Notes: a model not told the origin generated them from the sequence alone. A DNA stretch of 64,000 bases from Gentiana macrophylla (GCA_026214975.1 JAOBSW010001119.1:30890-94889), one strand, 5' to 3'. Positions 10,647 through 21,933 are shown, numbered from the stretch's first letter. Numbers and translations: made by a program.

Positions 10647-11885
10647 TCACATATTGATTGAGACTAAAGTCGACTTACATATCCCGACTTGAAAACGAAC
10701 CTTGGTCAAGTCATGTTTGCCATGTTCATCATGCGACCGCGACCATACTACAAAGCTGCTCTGATCAATTAGATCATACGAAATCAACTTTCGAGTGGTT
10801 GTTGTGTAAAAGAACTTATTCTTCGTATTCCAGAAACATATCGGTCTTTGAAATTGATTCAGATCTCCGATAGAATAGAGTTTGGTCCATCTCCTATGTT
10901 TATATATTGTCCATACATCCACAAAGTCACTACTTGAAGCAATTTTAAAGGGATAATTAGGGTACGAGACAAAAGCAAGAGAGTCTTGATTCAAAACGAA
11001 AAGACTAACGGCTTCACCATCTTTAGCAACACCCTGAGGAAATTCAATTTCCTCAAACAACTCGGTAGCCATATCGAAAGTCAGCAATCGCGAACCAGAA
11101 TGTCGTGTTCTTGCACACCAATGGACCACTCCATTCAAAAATGTAGAACAATAAATTGAATAATAATAGTAGTTATTAGGACAAACATCCAATTTTCTCC
11201 AGCTCTGTGATCTTACGCTATATACTTCAGCTCTTTGTCGTCGTTGCCCTGCTGCACCTTCTTCACCGTTACCGTTCGGTCCGTTTCAATGTTTCGGGCT
11301 CAATATCGTAACAACCTTAAAATCCATGGTCATGTTATCGAATCCAAAACCAACAGATTTGCAATATTCCAACCTATTATAACCAACGAGCGTCTGGATG
11401 GGGAACGTTTTCATCTCCATCGACGATGGATTGACTAACATAATACTTTCATGATCCGTAAAGCACAATATCCCATTACAATGACCTACCAAATCCGGAA
11501 AACTTCCACTAAAAGAAGACGGGAGCTCAAAATTAAACATTGGCAACATATAATCCGCCCCCGCCTCTTGTTCATCATGTTGTCTATTAATCAATCTCAT
11601 CACGCCCTCGTGGACCCGTGTTTCCTCATGATCAACATCATCATCATATCGGAATACGGATGAAAACCGCCGTGTGTAAGACTGCCTATTATTAGCTTGG
11701 CGAACCCAGAAACAAAGAGCAGGAAAACTCTCATCGCTTTCGATGAGGTGTTTGTATACGAAACGGCTACTTTTCACGAGATTAAACCATGATTTACATA
11801 CGCATCGAAATCGGACGATAGATTTCACAGGTAACTTAACAAGGATCTCCTCTATTATTTCTCCAGGAATTTGAACACTATCCAT
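10647..11885 (-). pseudogene. F-box/FBA protein, copy 1, single nonsense mutation
   Basis: Nearly identical to the intact minus-strand F-box gene at 19174-20424. It begins MDSVQIPGEIIEEILVKLP, an N-terminal F-box that would bind SKP1 in an SCF ubiquitin ligase, followed by an F-box-associated (FBA) region with LVGHCNGILCF and GFGFDNMTMDFKVV. A TGA at 11286-11288 replaces the TGG (Trp) present in the other copy (TILSPKH then stop). The frame is otherwise open on both sides, so one base change separates it from the intact form. The C-terminal tail also differs by a small deletion and substitutions. An upstream in-frame extension of the ORF to 11987 is probably 5' UTR, since the partner gene starts at the MDSVQ methionine. 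Confidence 0.85.
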
Positions 11886-12060
11886 CTGATCTTCCCTTCT
11901 TCTTCTGATCAGCTTACTGAGGTGTGATGTTTTTTCCCCCAGAAACCTAACATTTTTTCGGAAAAAAAGAAAAAAAAACACACACAATAAATCTACTGCA
12001 GATTTAAAATAAGGTAATCATGGACCTGTATATATAATGGTAAGGCCAGAATTACGTGTC

Positions 12061-12107
<47 letters not shown>

Positions 12108-12127
12108 TGACGGGGTCAATATACGTG

Positions 12128-12158
<31 letters not shown>

Positions 12159-12610
12159 TGACAGGGTCATTATATATCTTATAAATCATCAACCAATCGA
12201 CACTCAAATATAGCATACAATATGTACGCAAATAGGATAATTACGGAGTCATATGGTATAATGGTAAAACCCCAAACTTTAAGTTAAGGATACCATTGTC
12301 TAAGTGATTTTTTTTTAGATTAGTAAATCACATACGTATTTAACCAGAATTATGTTTCTTTTATTTAAAGAGTTAATTTTAAAAATTATTTGAATCCAAT
12401 AATTAAGATAAATCAGCTAAAACAAATTTTTAACTAATTTAGAATAACTAATTTAGATCGATACAAACAGTTAATGAATTCTTCGAGAGAAAAGGATTAC
12501 ATACCTGAAGTATAAATATAAAGTGTTGTGTTGCGTACTTGCGTGTAAGTTATACCATAAAAGTCCACCAAAAAAATAAATAAATTATACCATAAAAGAG
12601 ATAAGCCGAC
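11886..12610. other. F-box 5' flank with two (TA)n arrays; target flank of the Tat element
   Basis: Contains (TA)n runs at about 12062-12105 and 12132-12158 separated by TGACGGGGTCAATATACG, then AT-rich unique DNA. The same sequence flanks copy 2 (20425-20762 and 24251-24643), but there it is split by a 3.5-kb insertion; here CATACAA joins TATGTACG directly at 12220/12221. It ends in CCGAC, the target duplication of the Tat element. Confidence 0.7.
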
Positions 12611-13277
12611 TGATGATAGCCAACCCCAACTACGTCACGTGTCATCTATTTAGGAGGTGTAATAAATGATTAATCCCTAAACATAGGGCATTAAGGGCCA
12701 GGAGCCCCAGATACATAACTAAGGCAGGTCCCTTGCCCCTGTTGGGAGATCGGCATAAACTCCTCCTCAAGAAAGAACCGCATGGTCGCCAAGGTTTGGT
12801 GAAGAGGACACGCTGCATTCGGCCTTAATGGTCTTGGGGCTCGGCCAGCAGACGCCAGAGCAACCCGGCCGTTATTCCACGGACGGGATAACTGAACATG
12901 AATGAGGAAAGAATCCTTAGTCTTAAAGACTGTGATCTTGACATTAGATATGTCCGTGATTATCCCTAAATCATAGGGATTTAGGCGTGTATATCCTTAG
13001 GGACGTAATAATGATAATTACATTGCAATTCCTTGCCGGACAAGGAAAGGGATAAATCATCCCCTATATAAACAACCCTAAGAAACTACGAAACACTTAA
13101 TTTCAATTAAACTATTGGATACGTAGGCAACTCAAGAGAAATAACTCGAGAGCTCAGTCTAAAATACACAAAACACCTATCCCTCTTTCCACACGATTTA
13201 GGGTTCTAGGGGATTAAGGTCTTTATCACAAAGATAATCGGCCCGGGTTTATTCATAGACGAAGTCCAGCATTGTCA
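12611..13277 (+). repeat. Tat element 5' LTR (copy 1)
   Basis: Starts TGATGATAGCC and ends CATTGTCA; 667 bp, ORF-less. A TATA box (TATATAAAC) is at 13065-13073, about 200 bp before the LTR end. Matched by LTRs at 24644-25304 and 51384-52049 and, more distantly, at 57971-58635. Confidence 0.88.
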
Positions 13278-13278
13278 A

Positions 13279-13296
13279 TTGGCGCTAGAAGGAGGG
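13279..13296 (+). promoter_or_regulatory. Tat element primer-binding site
   Basis: TTGGCGCTAGAAGGAGGG lies one base after the LTR; the TGG complements a tRNA CCA end. The same site follows the LTRs at 25304 (one change) and 58635 (exact). The tRNA was not assigned. Confidence 0.65.
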
Positions 13297-13348
13297 CCTT
13301 CTTTCTGATAAACGATCACAAGCAATCCCAGAATTCTTGTAAGCAACC

Positions 13349-14590
13349 ATGCCGCCAAAGAACAGTGGTAAGAAGACTGCAGATCCAACAGATCCGACTC
13401 CACAGGGTGGAACAGCTACAACCGCCCAAGGAGGAGCCCAGGCTACGGTTGCTCAGAAAAAAGCAAACATTGCTGATGATCAACCTAATCCGGCCCTTCA
13501 AGATCCGGCCAACCAGGTGTTGGTTGAGACCTTGAAAAACATAGACAATTTCACCCTTAAGGCCATACTAGATGAAGCCCTCAAAAGAAGGGACCCCCCA
13601 GAAGTTTCAGAAACAGATCTCCATCAGGAGGCTCGGAAAAAGCTGGAGATCGTGGAATCAAGTGCTCACACTGAGTACGAAAATATGCGTCAACCTAACG
13701 ACACGGCTAAGGCCGAACTGGATGCTCTGCTCGGAAGACGATCAGACGAACTACTCTATGCGTCGCCCTTCACCGGGTATATCGACAACTACCCCCGACC
13801 AGCGGAGTTTAAGATTCCTAAGATTGATTCTTATGATGGGTCTAAGGATCCTTATGATCACATGCATCTGTACATCTCACATATGAATTTGTACAATGCC
13901 TCAGATGAGATGAAGTGCAAAGCCTTCCCTGCACTGCTAACATGAAGAGCCAGAGAGTGGTTCAACAAGATTCCTCCTAGGTCGATCTCCGACTTTAGGA
14001 CCTTAACTCGGAAGTTCGTCCAAACCTTTATCACAGCTTGTCCGTTCTAGATAAATCAGACTCACCTGTTAACTTGGAAACAAAAGCATGATGAGTCCGT
14101 ACTGCACTTTATAAAGCGTTTTAATGAAGAATCCGCATAGGAGCGGGATGCAGATGACCGATTGCTGGTTGCCTCTTTCGTAGCAGGTCTACGGGAGGGA
14201 CGGCTGCACGCCAAGTTGAACAGCAAACTCCCTCAGACAATGGAAGAATGTCTGGACGTGGCCTATAAGCATTGCCAGGGAGAAGAAGCAAATAGACTCA
14301 AGAGAGAGATAGAAAGAGGTGAAGGAAAGAAGAACAAGTCTGAAGATAAGTCATACAAGAAACGGAAGTCGGTTTGGGATCGGCTAGGAAAGAAATGGGC
14401 TCTGCAGGACAAAGACTTTATTCCTTTGAACAGACCTCGCGAGCAGGTCCTCGCTATCATGGAAAGAAAAGGCATAGACAGGGTCCCACCACCGATGAGG
14501 GGGCCTAGAGAAAAAAGAGATCCCAACAAATATTGCAAATACCACAAGGATGTTGGTCATGATTCGGAAAATTGCAGAGATTTAATCTGA
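13349..14590 (+). pseudogene. Tat gag (copy 1)
   Basis: Begins MPPKNSGKKTADPTDPTPQG, a low-complexity N terminus. The retrotransposon gag core follows: FKIPKIDSYDGSKDP and REWFNK. The C-terminal zinc-binding motif is YCKYHKDVGHDSENC. The frame breaks at a TGA at 13943 (copy 2 has GGA there) and at further stops before 14162. Gag packages the element RNA in virus-like particles. An uninterrupted gag here shows that the chromovirus inserted in copy 2 came after the duplication. Confidence 0.85.
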
Positions 14591-14758
14591 GACATTGATG
14601 CTGCAGTAATTGAGGGAAAGCTCGATGAGGTCGTAGATCGGTCTCATCAGGCCGAACCGCATGGACGACGTGAGTTCAAGTGTCAGAATAACAAAGATAG
14701 AGATAACATAGATGAGTATCGAAGAAGAAGGGATCACTCACCAGATCCTGATGGTCAA

Positions 14759-15109
14759 ATGGACAATAACACGATCTTAGGGGGGCCGAACAACCCAGGA
14801 GGGACCGAAGGCACAAGCAGTAGTAGGTTTGCTGCTCCTTCTCAATCGAATAAAAGACAGAGAATGTCGGGAGAAGTGACTTATGGTCCAAAGGATTCTT
14901 TACCCTTGGTAATCAACAATGAAGGGTTAGTAATAGAAGCGGTGATCAGCAAGAATAGGACAAAGCGAATATATGTAGACACGGGCAGTGCCGTGAACGT
15001 CCTCTACCACAATGTGTTTAGAGCGATGAAATTGAAGGATTCCGATCTTACCCCGTTTCAGTTCCTCTGTTCGGCTTCGCCGGACCCCCAATTCTTCCAC
15101 TGGGTGTGA
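14759..15109 (+). pseudogene. Tat protease (copy 1)
   Basis: Aspartic protease with active-site motif VDTGSAVNVLYHNVF, preceded by KDSLPLVINNEGLVIEAVIS, the usual first strands. It would cleave the Gag-Pol polyprotein. The C-terminal half is frameshifted: NVIMGRPA-type coding continues in another frame through about 15240. Confidence 0.8.
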
Positions 15110-15305
15110 TCAAACTCCTTACTACTTTTGGAGAGGGAACCAGGGGCAGGACCCTAATGGTGGATTATGTGGTGGTAAGGGTGCCATCAGCTTACAATGT
15201 GATTATGGGAAGACCAGCACTTATCGATCTCCGAGCTGTAATTTCACCAGCTTATTTAGTATGAAAATCCTGAAAAGATAGGGTTCGATAGAAATCGAAA
15301 GGGAT

Positions 15306-16333
15306 GTGGAAACAGCCAGGAGCTGCTACACAGCAACCGTAAGTGGGAAAATAATGGTTCAGCAAGTAACCATAAAAGAACTACTTCCTAAAGATGAGGA
15401 GAACTGGTTCTCCGAAGATCAGATTGAAGTTGTTCATCTATGGGATGAACAGGCGGATTCAACAGTTAGCGAGGGGGCATGGATTCCAGCCTCACATAGG
15501 AAATCTCTGATAAATCTCTGACAGAGTTCATGGATGTGTTTGCATGGAAAGCGGAGGACATGCCAGGATTATCTCCAGATCTAGCAATTCACAGGTTGAA
15601 CATAGATCCGAACAGGAAGCCTGTTCGTCAAAAGAAAAGGCATTTCGCCTCTGAGCGCATCGCAGCAGTTAAGCAAGAAGTGACAAAGTTGTTACAGGCT
15701 AACATAATCAAAGAAGTCGTATATCCTGAGTGGTTAGCAAACCCTGTACTGGTCAAAAATCCAGATAGGAGCTGGAGGATGTGCGTAGACTTCACAAATC
15801 TCAACAAAGCATGCCCAAAAGATTGTTATGCTTTACCCAATATTGATCGTCTAGTGGACTCAAAAGTGGGGTTTGAAGTGTTTGCATTCCTAGATGCGTG
15901 CAAAGGATATCATCAAATCACAATGGATCCTCAAGATGCGGAAAAGACTGCCTTCATAACAGAGATTGGGACGTACAGCTACGTCACTATGCCCTTCGGC
16001 CTGAAGAATGCTGGAGCGACATACCAAAGGGCTGTAAATACAGTTTTTTCCGAACAGATCGGGAGATGTATGGAGGTGTGCGTGGACGACCTCATGATCA
16101 AGAGCAGGTCTCTTGATCAATATTTCAGTGATGTCAGAGAAGTGTTTGAAGTTCTAAAGAAAACTCAGATGAAACTTAACCCTAGGAAATGCACATTTGG
16201 GGTCAGATCAGGAAAATTCTTAGGGTACATGATATCCAAAGACGGAATTAGAGAAAATCCAGATACGATTGATGCAATCAAGACTATGTCCCCGCCGAAA
16301 AACATCAAAGAAGTACAACGATTAACAGGATGA
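15306..16333 (+). pseudogene. Tat reverse transcriptase (copy 1)
   Basis: An upstream connection piece (15306-15521) is separated by a stop from MDVFAWKAEDMPGLSPDLAI, then WRMCVDFTNLNKACPKD, FLDACKGYHQITMDPQDAEK and MPFGLKNAGATYQRAVN. The catalytic box is CVDD where copy 2 has YVDD, so the Tyr codon has changed. It ends KEVQRLTG followed by TGA. Confidence 0.87.
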
Positions 16334-16342
16334 ATAGCAGCT

Positions 16343-16900
16343 TTGAACAGGTTTCTATCCAGATCGGCACAACGTGCCATGCCATTTTTCAAAATTTTGA
16401 AAAGAGCAAGCCCTTTTCAGTGGGACGAGGAAAGTCAGAAGGCCTTTGAAGAACTGAAATCGTACTTGGCCAAACTGCCCACCTTAACGGCTCCTCAGGT
16501 AGGAGAACCCTTGTATGTCTACTTGGCAGTATGTGAAGAAGCGCTGAGCGCAGTACTGTTTAAAGAACAAGATGGACAACAATTTCCAGTTTTCTTTTAA
16601 GCAAAGCACTCCATGGAGGTCAGATATTCAAATGCAGAGAAATTAGCATTGGCATTGGTGCATGCCTCCAGGAAGTTGAGACCCTACTTCCATGCACACC
16701 CCATCACGGTAATCACAGACCAGCCCTTGCGGCAGATCTTGGGGCGACCAGAAACCTCAGGAAGGTTAGCAAAGTGGGTCGTCGAACTGGCAGAATACGA
16801 TGTTGACTTCCATCCCCGAACTGCCATCAAAGCACAAGCCTTAACGGATTTCCTAGCTGAAGGGATAGTTGTTCGCCTGGAGGACGATCAACCAAAATTT
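16343..16900 (+). pseudogene. Tat RNase H (copy 1)
   Basis: Ty3-type RNase H attached to reverse transcriptase: PFQWDEESQKAFEELKSYL, PLYVYLAVCEEALSAVLF, VRYSNAEKLALALVHASRKL and AEYDVDFHPRTAIKAQALTD. A stop near 16600 falls where copy 2 reads VLFVSKALHGPE, and copy 1 has also lost two codons there. Confidence 0.8.
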
Positions 16901-16905
16901 GAAGA

Positions 16906-17290
16906 AAATAGATGGAACTTATTTGTTGATGGAGCAGCCATCAAAGAAGGAGTAAGGCGGAGTCTCTGCTCGTCGATCAAAAGGAAAGAGTCCCCTACGC
17001 TTTAAGGTTTGGTTTCGAGCCACCAATAATGAAGCTAAGTATGAAGCCCTAATTACAGGGCTCAAGTTGGCGAGCAAACTTGGAGCAGGTAGTCTGTAGG
17101 GTTACAGTGATTCTCAACTCGTTGTAAATCACATAAATGGAGAATATGAGGCTAAAGGGGAGCCCATGAAAAAAATACTTAACCGTGGCTCGACTCTGCT
17201 GGAAAAATTCCAGAAGGTCCAGGTTGATCGAATACCCCGAACAGAGAACAGAAGAGCAGACGCCTTTTTAAAGTTAGCGTCAAACTTCGT
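16906..17290 (+). pseudogene. Tat additional (archaeal-type) RNase H (copy 1)
   Basis: RWNLFVDGAA holds the first Asp. The region of NNEAKYEALITGLKLASKLG and the SDSQLVVNHINGEYEAKG segment follow in other frames, then FQKVQVDRIPRTENRRADAF. This second RNase H, distinct from the pol RNase H, is the diagnostic feature of the Tat lineage. Broken by frameshifts at about 16960-17040 and a TAG near 17098. Confidence 0.75.
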
Positions 17291-17377
17291 GTCAGAGAAA
17301 AAAGTGCTGGTGGAACTCCTCAAAGAAAGAGTTATGATCAACAAATTGTTCAGCCAATCAGGCAAGCCAGTAATTGG

Positions 17378-18292
17378 ATGGACCCCATTGTGTCCTATCT
17401 CAGAGATACTATCTTACCTCAAGACAAGGTTCATTCCAGGAAGATGAAACTCTTAGCGACCAGATATTCGCTGTTCGAGAACATCCTCTATCGCAGGTCG
17501 TATATTGCACCATGGCTTAGGTGTGCAACAAGTGAAGAAGGGAACTACCTTCTCAGAGAGATACACTTAGGAATTTGTGGAAATCACCCAGGAGCTCGGA
17601 CCTTAGCAAGGAAGTGCAGGCTGTTCGGCTACTATTGGCCAACAATGTTGGAAGACGCTAAAGAGTTAGTGGAAAAGTGCAATTCGTGCCAGGTGCACGA
17701 TAATCTGTCACATATCAATCATCTCAAGACATGGTTCCAGTAGTCTCTGCATGGCCCTTTGATCAGTGGGGGGTAGATCTAGTAGGGCCACTTCCGTGAG
17801 CTCCCGGCAATGTCCGATTTCTGATAGTAGCAGTGGATTATTTCACCAAGTGGGTCGAAGCCGAACCGATGACTACCAACAGGGAAGCAGATACAGAAAT
17901 TATTGTGGAAGAACATAGTGTGCAGATATGGAATACCAAAAACTCTGATTTCAGACAATGGAACTCAATTTGAAGATAAGATTGTCAAAGAATGGTGTGC
18001 CGAACTGCACATAACTCAACATTTCACCTCTGTTGGTCATCCTCAAACTAATGGGCAGGTCGAACAGACCAACATGCGGATTAAAACCGGGCGGATTAAA
18101 CGCCTAGAGGAAGAAGGAGAGAGTTGGACCGAACATTTGCCCAACATTTTATGGGCCTACAGAACAACTCCAAACTCGGCCACAGGAGAAACTCCGTTCA
18201 ACTTAACATATGGGTGCGAAGCGGTAATTCCGGCCGAGATCGATCTACCATCACCACGAGCAGCGCTCTACTCTGAAGGTCAGCAGTTAAAA
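17378..18292 (+). pseudogene. Tat integrase (copy 1), truncated
   Basis: The zinc-binding domain (REIHLGICGNHPGARTLA with CNSCQVH) is followed by the DDE core: the segment with VDLVGPLP (stops near 17743 and 17800), then TLISDNGTQFEDK and GHPQTNGQVEQTN. Homology ends at YSEGQQLK; the next bases are cyclin intron. The C-terminal DNA-binding domain present in copy 2 is missing. Confidence 0.85.
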
Positions 18293-18300
18293 AAATCGAT
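18286..18300. other. Tandem-duplication junction
   Basis: CAGTTAAA (Tat integrase, continuing in copy 2 at 47779 as CAAGCTCATG) runs into AAATCGATCTGAATCAAG, which matches cyclin intron 3 at about 9457 (GAATCGAGCTGAATCAAG). An A-rich microhomology of a few bases is shared, as in non-homologous or microhomology-mediated joining. Confidence 0.82.
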
Positions 18301-18440
18301 CTGAATCAAGTAATTAAAAAAAGATTAAAGACTGCATTATATATTATATGCCTAACATGCACTCACTTTTGTCTATGATATATACTTAATGCATTATATC
18401 TGCCTGACATGCACTTACTTTTGTCTATATATGAAATTAG

Positions 18441-18850
18441 AATCGCACTTGTTGGACTATGTTCCGTCCGTCGTAGCCGCAGTGGCGGTGCTTTCGGCGG
18501 TGGCAGACGACTTTCCCTTTGAAAGGATGGTGCATGATGACGAGTTCTTCAAAAATGTCAACTATGTACGTATTAATCTTTTTCATTTGTTGTCTCAACA
18601 ATTATTCATATTCAGTTGCTTGGAAAGCTAGGAACGATTACAATAATATGTGTTTTTCTTAATTGTTTTGGACATGCAGGACACGGTCAAGACATGTTTG
18701 GGAGATCTGAATAAGGATATTAATGTTTTAAAACGCTTCAAAATTTACATGGAAGAGAAGGGGAAAAGTGATGTTGACTTCGAAATGTACAGGCATGTTC
18801 ATTCGATGATGATGCTTGTATTATCTCGTCATTACCCGAATGGATGGTGA
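18441..18850 (+). pseudogene. Cyclin-like gene copy 2, exons 4-5 only
   Basis: Exon 4 (18441-18565) reads LLDYVPSVVAAVAVLSAV, 6 nt shorter than in copy 1 but in phase. Exon 5 (18680-18850) begins DTVKTCLGDLNKDI and ends earlier than copy 1. Splice sites ATTAG and TATGTACG and the acceptor CATGCAG are intact. Exons 1-3 and the promoter are absent because the duplication began in intron 3, so the fragment lacks a start and the cyclin box. Confidence 0.85.
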
Positions 18851-19173
18851 TGCTTGTATTATCTCGTCATTACTGTGTCTCTCCGAATGGTTATTTTGGC
18901 TTAACATATGATAGTAAGCATTAATGTGTCTATCCGAATGGTTATTTTGATATGTAGAACCCTAAACATATGGGCTTTCTTGAAAACGAAGAAGCAAAAG
19001 TGTAAGAACTTACATTTATAAGAATGTGAAGTAAGCCAATGAACAAAAGTGTGAAAAAGGAACTCAAAGCACTTAAAAAACAGTATAAAAAGGAGAAGAT
19101 AACTACACATATGCATATGTGAATGGTTTGGTGTTGTTTTAATGGGAATCTGATGATTTTGGTTTGATTTCTC
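18851..19173. other. Spacer between cyclin fragment and F-box gene (copy 2)
   Basis: TGTGTCTCTCCGAATGGTTATTTTG occurs near 18871 and, slightly changed, near 18931, a local duplication of about 60 bp that copy 1 lacks. The rest matches the spacer at 10200-10640. No gene seen. Confidence 0.55.
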
Positions 19174-20424
19174 TCACATATTGATTGAGACTAAAGTTGA
19201 CTTACATATCTCGAATTGTGAATGAACCTTGGTCAAGCCATGTTCATCATACAACGACGACCGAAATGGTGATACAACATCACAGACAACAAAGCTGCTC
19301 TGATCGAGTAGATCATACGATATCAGCTTTCGAGTGGTTGTTGTGTAAAAGAACTTATTCTTCTTATTCCAGAAACATATCGGTCTTTGAAATTGATCCA
19401 GATGTCCGATAGAATAGAGTTTGGTCCATCTCCTATGTTTATTTATTGTCCATACATCCACAAAGTCACCACTTGAAGCAATTTTAAAGGGATAATTAGG
19501 GTACGAGACGAAAGCAAGAGAGTCTTGATTCAAAACGAAAAGACTAACGGCTTCACCATCTTTAGCAACACCCTGAGGAAATTCAATTTCCTCAAACAAC
19601 TCGGTAGCCGTATCGAAAGTCAGCAATCGCGAACCAGAATGTCGTGTTCTTGCACACCAATGGACCACTCCATTCAAGAATGTAGAACAATAAATTGAAT
19701 AATAATTGTAGTTATTAGGACAAACATCCGATTTTCTCCAGCTCCGTGATCTTACGCTGTATACTTCAGCTCTTTGTCGTCGTCGCCCTGCTGCACCTTC
19801 TTCACCGTTACCGTTCGGTCCGTTCCAATGTTTCGGGCACAATATCGTAACAACCTTAAAATCCATGGTCACGTTATCGAATCCAAAACCAACAGATTTG
19901 CAATATTCCGACCTATTATAACCAGCGAGCGTCTGGATGGGGAACGTTTTCATCTCCTTCGACGATGGATTAACTAACATAATACTTTCATGATCCGTAA
20001 AGCACAATATCCCATTACAATGACCTACCAAATCCGGAAAACTTCCACTAAAAGAAGACGGGAGCTCAAAATTAAACATTGGCAACATATAATCCGCCCC
20101 CGCCTCTTGTTCATCATGTTGTCTATTAATCAATCTCATCACGCCCTCGTGGACCCGTGTTTCCTCATGATCAACATCATCATCATATTGGAATACGGAT
20201 GAAAACCGCCGTGTGTAAGACTCCCTATTATTAGCTTGGCGAACCCAGAAACAAAGAGCAGGAAAACTCTCATCGCTTTGGATGAGGTGTTTGTATACAA
20301 AACAGCTACTTTTCATGAGATTAAACCATGATTTACATACGCATTGAAATCGGACGATAGATTTCACAGGTAACTTAACAAGGATCTCCTCTATTATTTC
20401 TCCAGGAATTTGAACACTATCCAT
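19174..20424 (-). CDS. F-box protein with FBA domain, intact
   Basis: Uninterrupted 416-codon frame starting MDSVQIPGEIIEEILVKLP. The F-box covers residues about 1-48, including PVKSIVRFQCVCKSWFNL, and would bind SKP1-like proteins in an SCF E3 ligase. The rest is an F-box-associated (FBA type 1) region: DLVGHCNGILCFTDHESIML, the VNPSSKEMKTFP turn, GFGFDNVTMDFKVVTILCPK and VYSVRSRSWRK, then an Ile/Phe/Trp-rich C-terminal half such as GVVHWCARTRHSGSRLLTFD. FBA regions bind degradation substrates or glycans; this target is unknown. Single-exon, typical of the family. It is the intact partner of the pseudogene at 10647-11885, so it may be the only functional copy. Confidence 0.92.
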   Translation of the reverse strand: MDSVQIPGEIIEEILVKLPVKSIVRFQCVCKSWFNLMKSSCFVYKHLIQSDESFPALCFWVRQANNRESYTRRFSSVFQYDDDVDHEETRVHEGVMRLINRQHDEQEAGADYMLPMFNFELPSSFSGSFPDLVGHCNGILCFTDHESIMLVNPSSKEMKTFPIQTLAGYNRSEYCKSVGFGFDNVTMDFKVVTILCPKHWNGPNGNGEEGAAGRRRQRAEVYSVRSRSWRKSDVCPNNYNYYSIYCSTFLNGVVHWCARTRHSGSRLLTFDTATELFEEIEFPQGVAKDGEAVSLFVLNQDSLAFVSYPNYPFKIASSGDFVDVWTINKHRRWTKLYSIGHLDQFQRPICFWNKKNKFFYTTTTRKLISYDLLDQSSFVVCDVVSPFRSSLYDEHGLTKVHSQFEICKSTLVSINM

Positions 20425-20640
20425 CTGATCTGATCTTCCCTTCTTCTTCTGATCAGCTTGCTGAGGGGTGATATTTTTTCCCCCAGAAACCTAACTTTTT
20501 TTCGGAAAAAAAAGGAAAAAAAAAAAAACACACAATAAATCTACTGCAGATTTAAAATAAGGTAATCATGGGCCTGTATATATAATGGTAAGGCCAGAAT
20601 TACGTGTCATTGTATATATAAATATATATATATATATGTG

Positions 20641-20702
<62 letters not shown>

Positions 20703-20762
20703 ACGGGGTCATTATATATCTTATAAATCATCAACCAATCGACACTCAAATATATCATACAA
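20425..20762. other. F-box 5' flank with long (TA)n array
   Basis: Short 5' UTR-like sequence, an A-run, then (TA)n at about 20611-20700. It parallels 11886-12220. Translated ORFs of Tyr/Ile repeats here are microsatellite artefacts. Confidence 0.6.
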
Positions 20763-20908
20763 CTAGTTTTTTTTTCACATGCGATGATCATGGAGGAAGA
20801 TTAAATAAATCTGGATCTATACTATACATATACAGTTTTACACATATTTTAAGATAATATTTATTATGAATTTAGATAATATTAGCACCCGATATTTCCA
20901 TTAGATAT

Positions 20909-21078
20909 AATATTTTTTTAGAAAATGCAACTGTAATCTAACATTAAATACACTAATGTCACCCTGCATAAAAGTATTGAAAGCAAAGCAAAAAAAAATG
21001 AGATAAATATTTTTTTAGAAAATGTAAGTGTAATTTAACATGAAATAAACTAATGACACCCTGCATAAAAGTATTGAA
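20909..21078. repeat. Two-unit tandem repeat inside the Helitron-like insertion
   Basis: TTTTTTTAGAAAATG and CACCCTGCATAAAAGTATTG each occur twice, about 99 bp apart, with the intervening sequence similar. The function is unknown. Confidence 0.7.
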
Positions 21079-21933
21079 ATGCCACATCTACGGTGTCATT
21101 TTCTCCCTCCCAAACAGTACTCACCATACTCAGCCTAATCAAGAAAGTACACACAAAAAACAAAAACAAAAAATTAGTAAAAAAAAAAAGGAATAAAATG
21201 CAAAAATATATATGTTGAAAAAAAAAACCCATGAAAACTCAAGCAGAGAACAAATTTAGAACCACAAAATTTGCTTTGGAGTAAATCATTTGAGGACATC
21301 AATAGGGAGTTCCTCCTGCAATTGTCTGGTGTATTTGATTGTATGAATAAGAAACCTTCACCCCCACCGTGTGGAATAGTGATTTTTAATAAAAGATAAA
21401 AACAAAGAGAAAAAGGTACATGAAAACCTTCTTCTAAAAAACAACCTCTAATTGGGTTGATGTGTCACTATGGCAAGCCCTTCTAACACATTCATAAGGT
21501 CTTGGACCAGGTCTTGGCATCTCAAGCACACGTAAAATGAATAATATTCACCTACCTCGAAATTACTATTTTCAAAAGCTCAATATCCCATTCAAATATC
21601 GTATGTGCACAAATTACCATTTCAGTTCGTCTTCATATTCTGATCACTCGGTCATGAATAAGAAGCTACCACAAAAAATATCATTCATCACAATCGTGAG
21701 GAGAAGCACACCGATCGATTTAACACAAAAACATAAACAACAAAATTGACGATTTTTTTTTTTCTTTCTAAAGGTGTCTAAGTTGACCAATTATTACCTG
21801 AAAAAGGGCTCCTGTCATCCGATTGTTGATGCTCTTTGATTCAAGGATGAGGAACAAAAACATGACAGATGAGGAATATTAATTCATGGTAAAGAAGAAT
21901 AATCAGAGAAAACCATATAATATCAGAAAAATA

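Larger units (their letters stand above)
9457..18292 (+). repeat. Tandem segmental duplication, unit 1
   Basis: From inside cyclin intron 3 to inside the Tat integrase, this block is repeated by the DNA starting at about 18293. Shared content, in order: end of cyclin intron 3, cyclin exons 4-5, the minus-strand F-box gene, the TA-rich flank, the CCGAC target site, and the Tat LTR, gag and pol. The unit is about 8.8 kb. Copy 2 is longer only because later elements inserted into it. Confidence 0.88.
12611..18292 (+). mobile_element. Ty3/gypsy Tat-lineage element, copy 1, 3'-truncated
   Basis: 5' LTR, primer site, gag, protease, reverse transcriptase, RNase H, a second (archaeal-type) RNase H and most of integrase, in that order. 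The additional RNase H between RNase H and integrase is the signature of the Tat lineage. CCGAC precedes the LTR, exactly as in copy 2, so both derive from one insertion by duplication. Sequence stops in integrase at the duplication junction; there is no 3' LTR. Stops and frameshifts occur throughout. Confidence 0.9.

Noticed and set aside
11886..11987. N-terminal extension of F-box copy 1
   Set aside because: Upstream in-frame codons are not supported by the intact copy, which starts at MDSVQ; low-complexity Phe-rich sequence.
20585..20857. ORFs of Tyr/Ile repeats on both strands
   Set aside because: Translation of a (TA)n microsatellite; no non-repetitive coding content.
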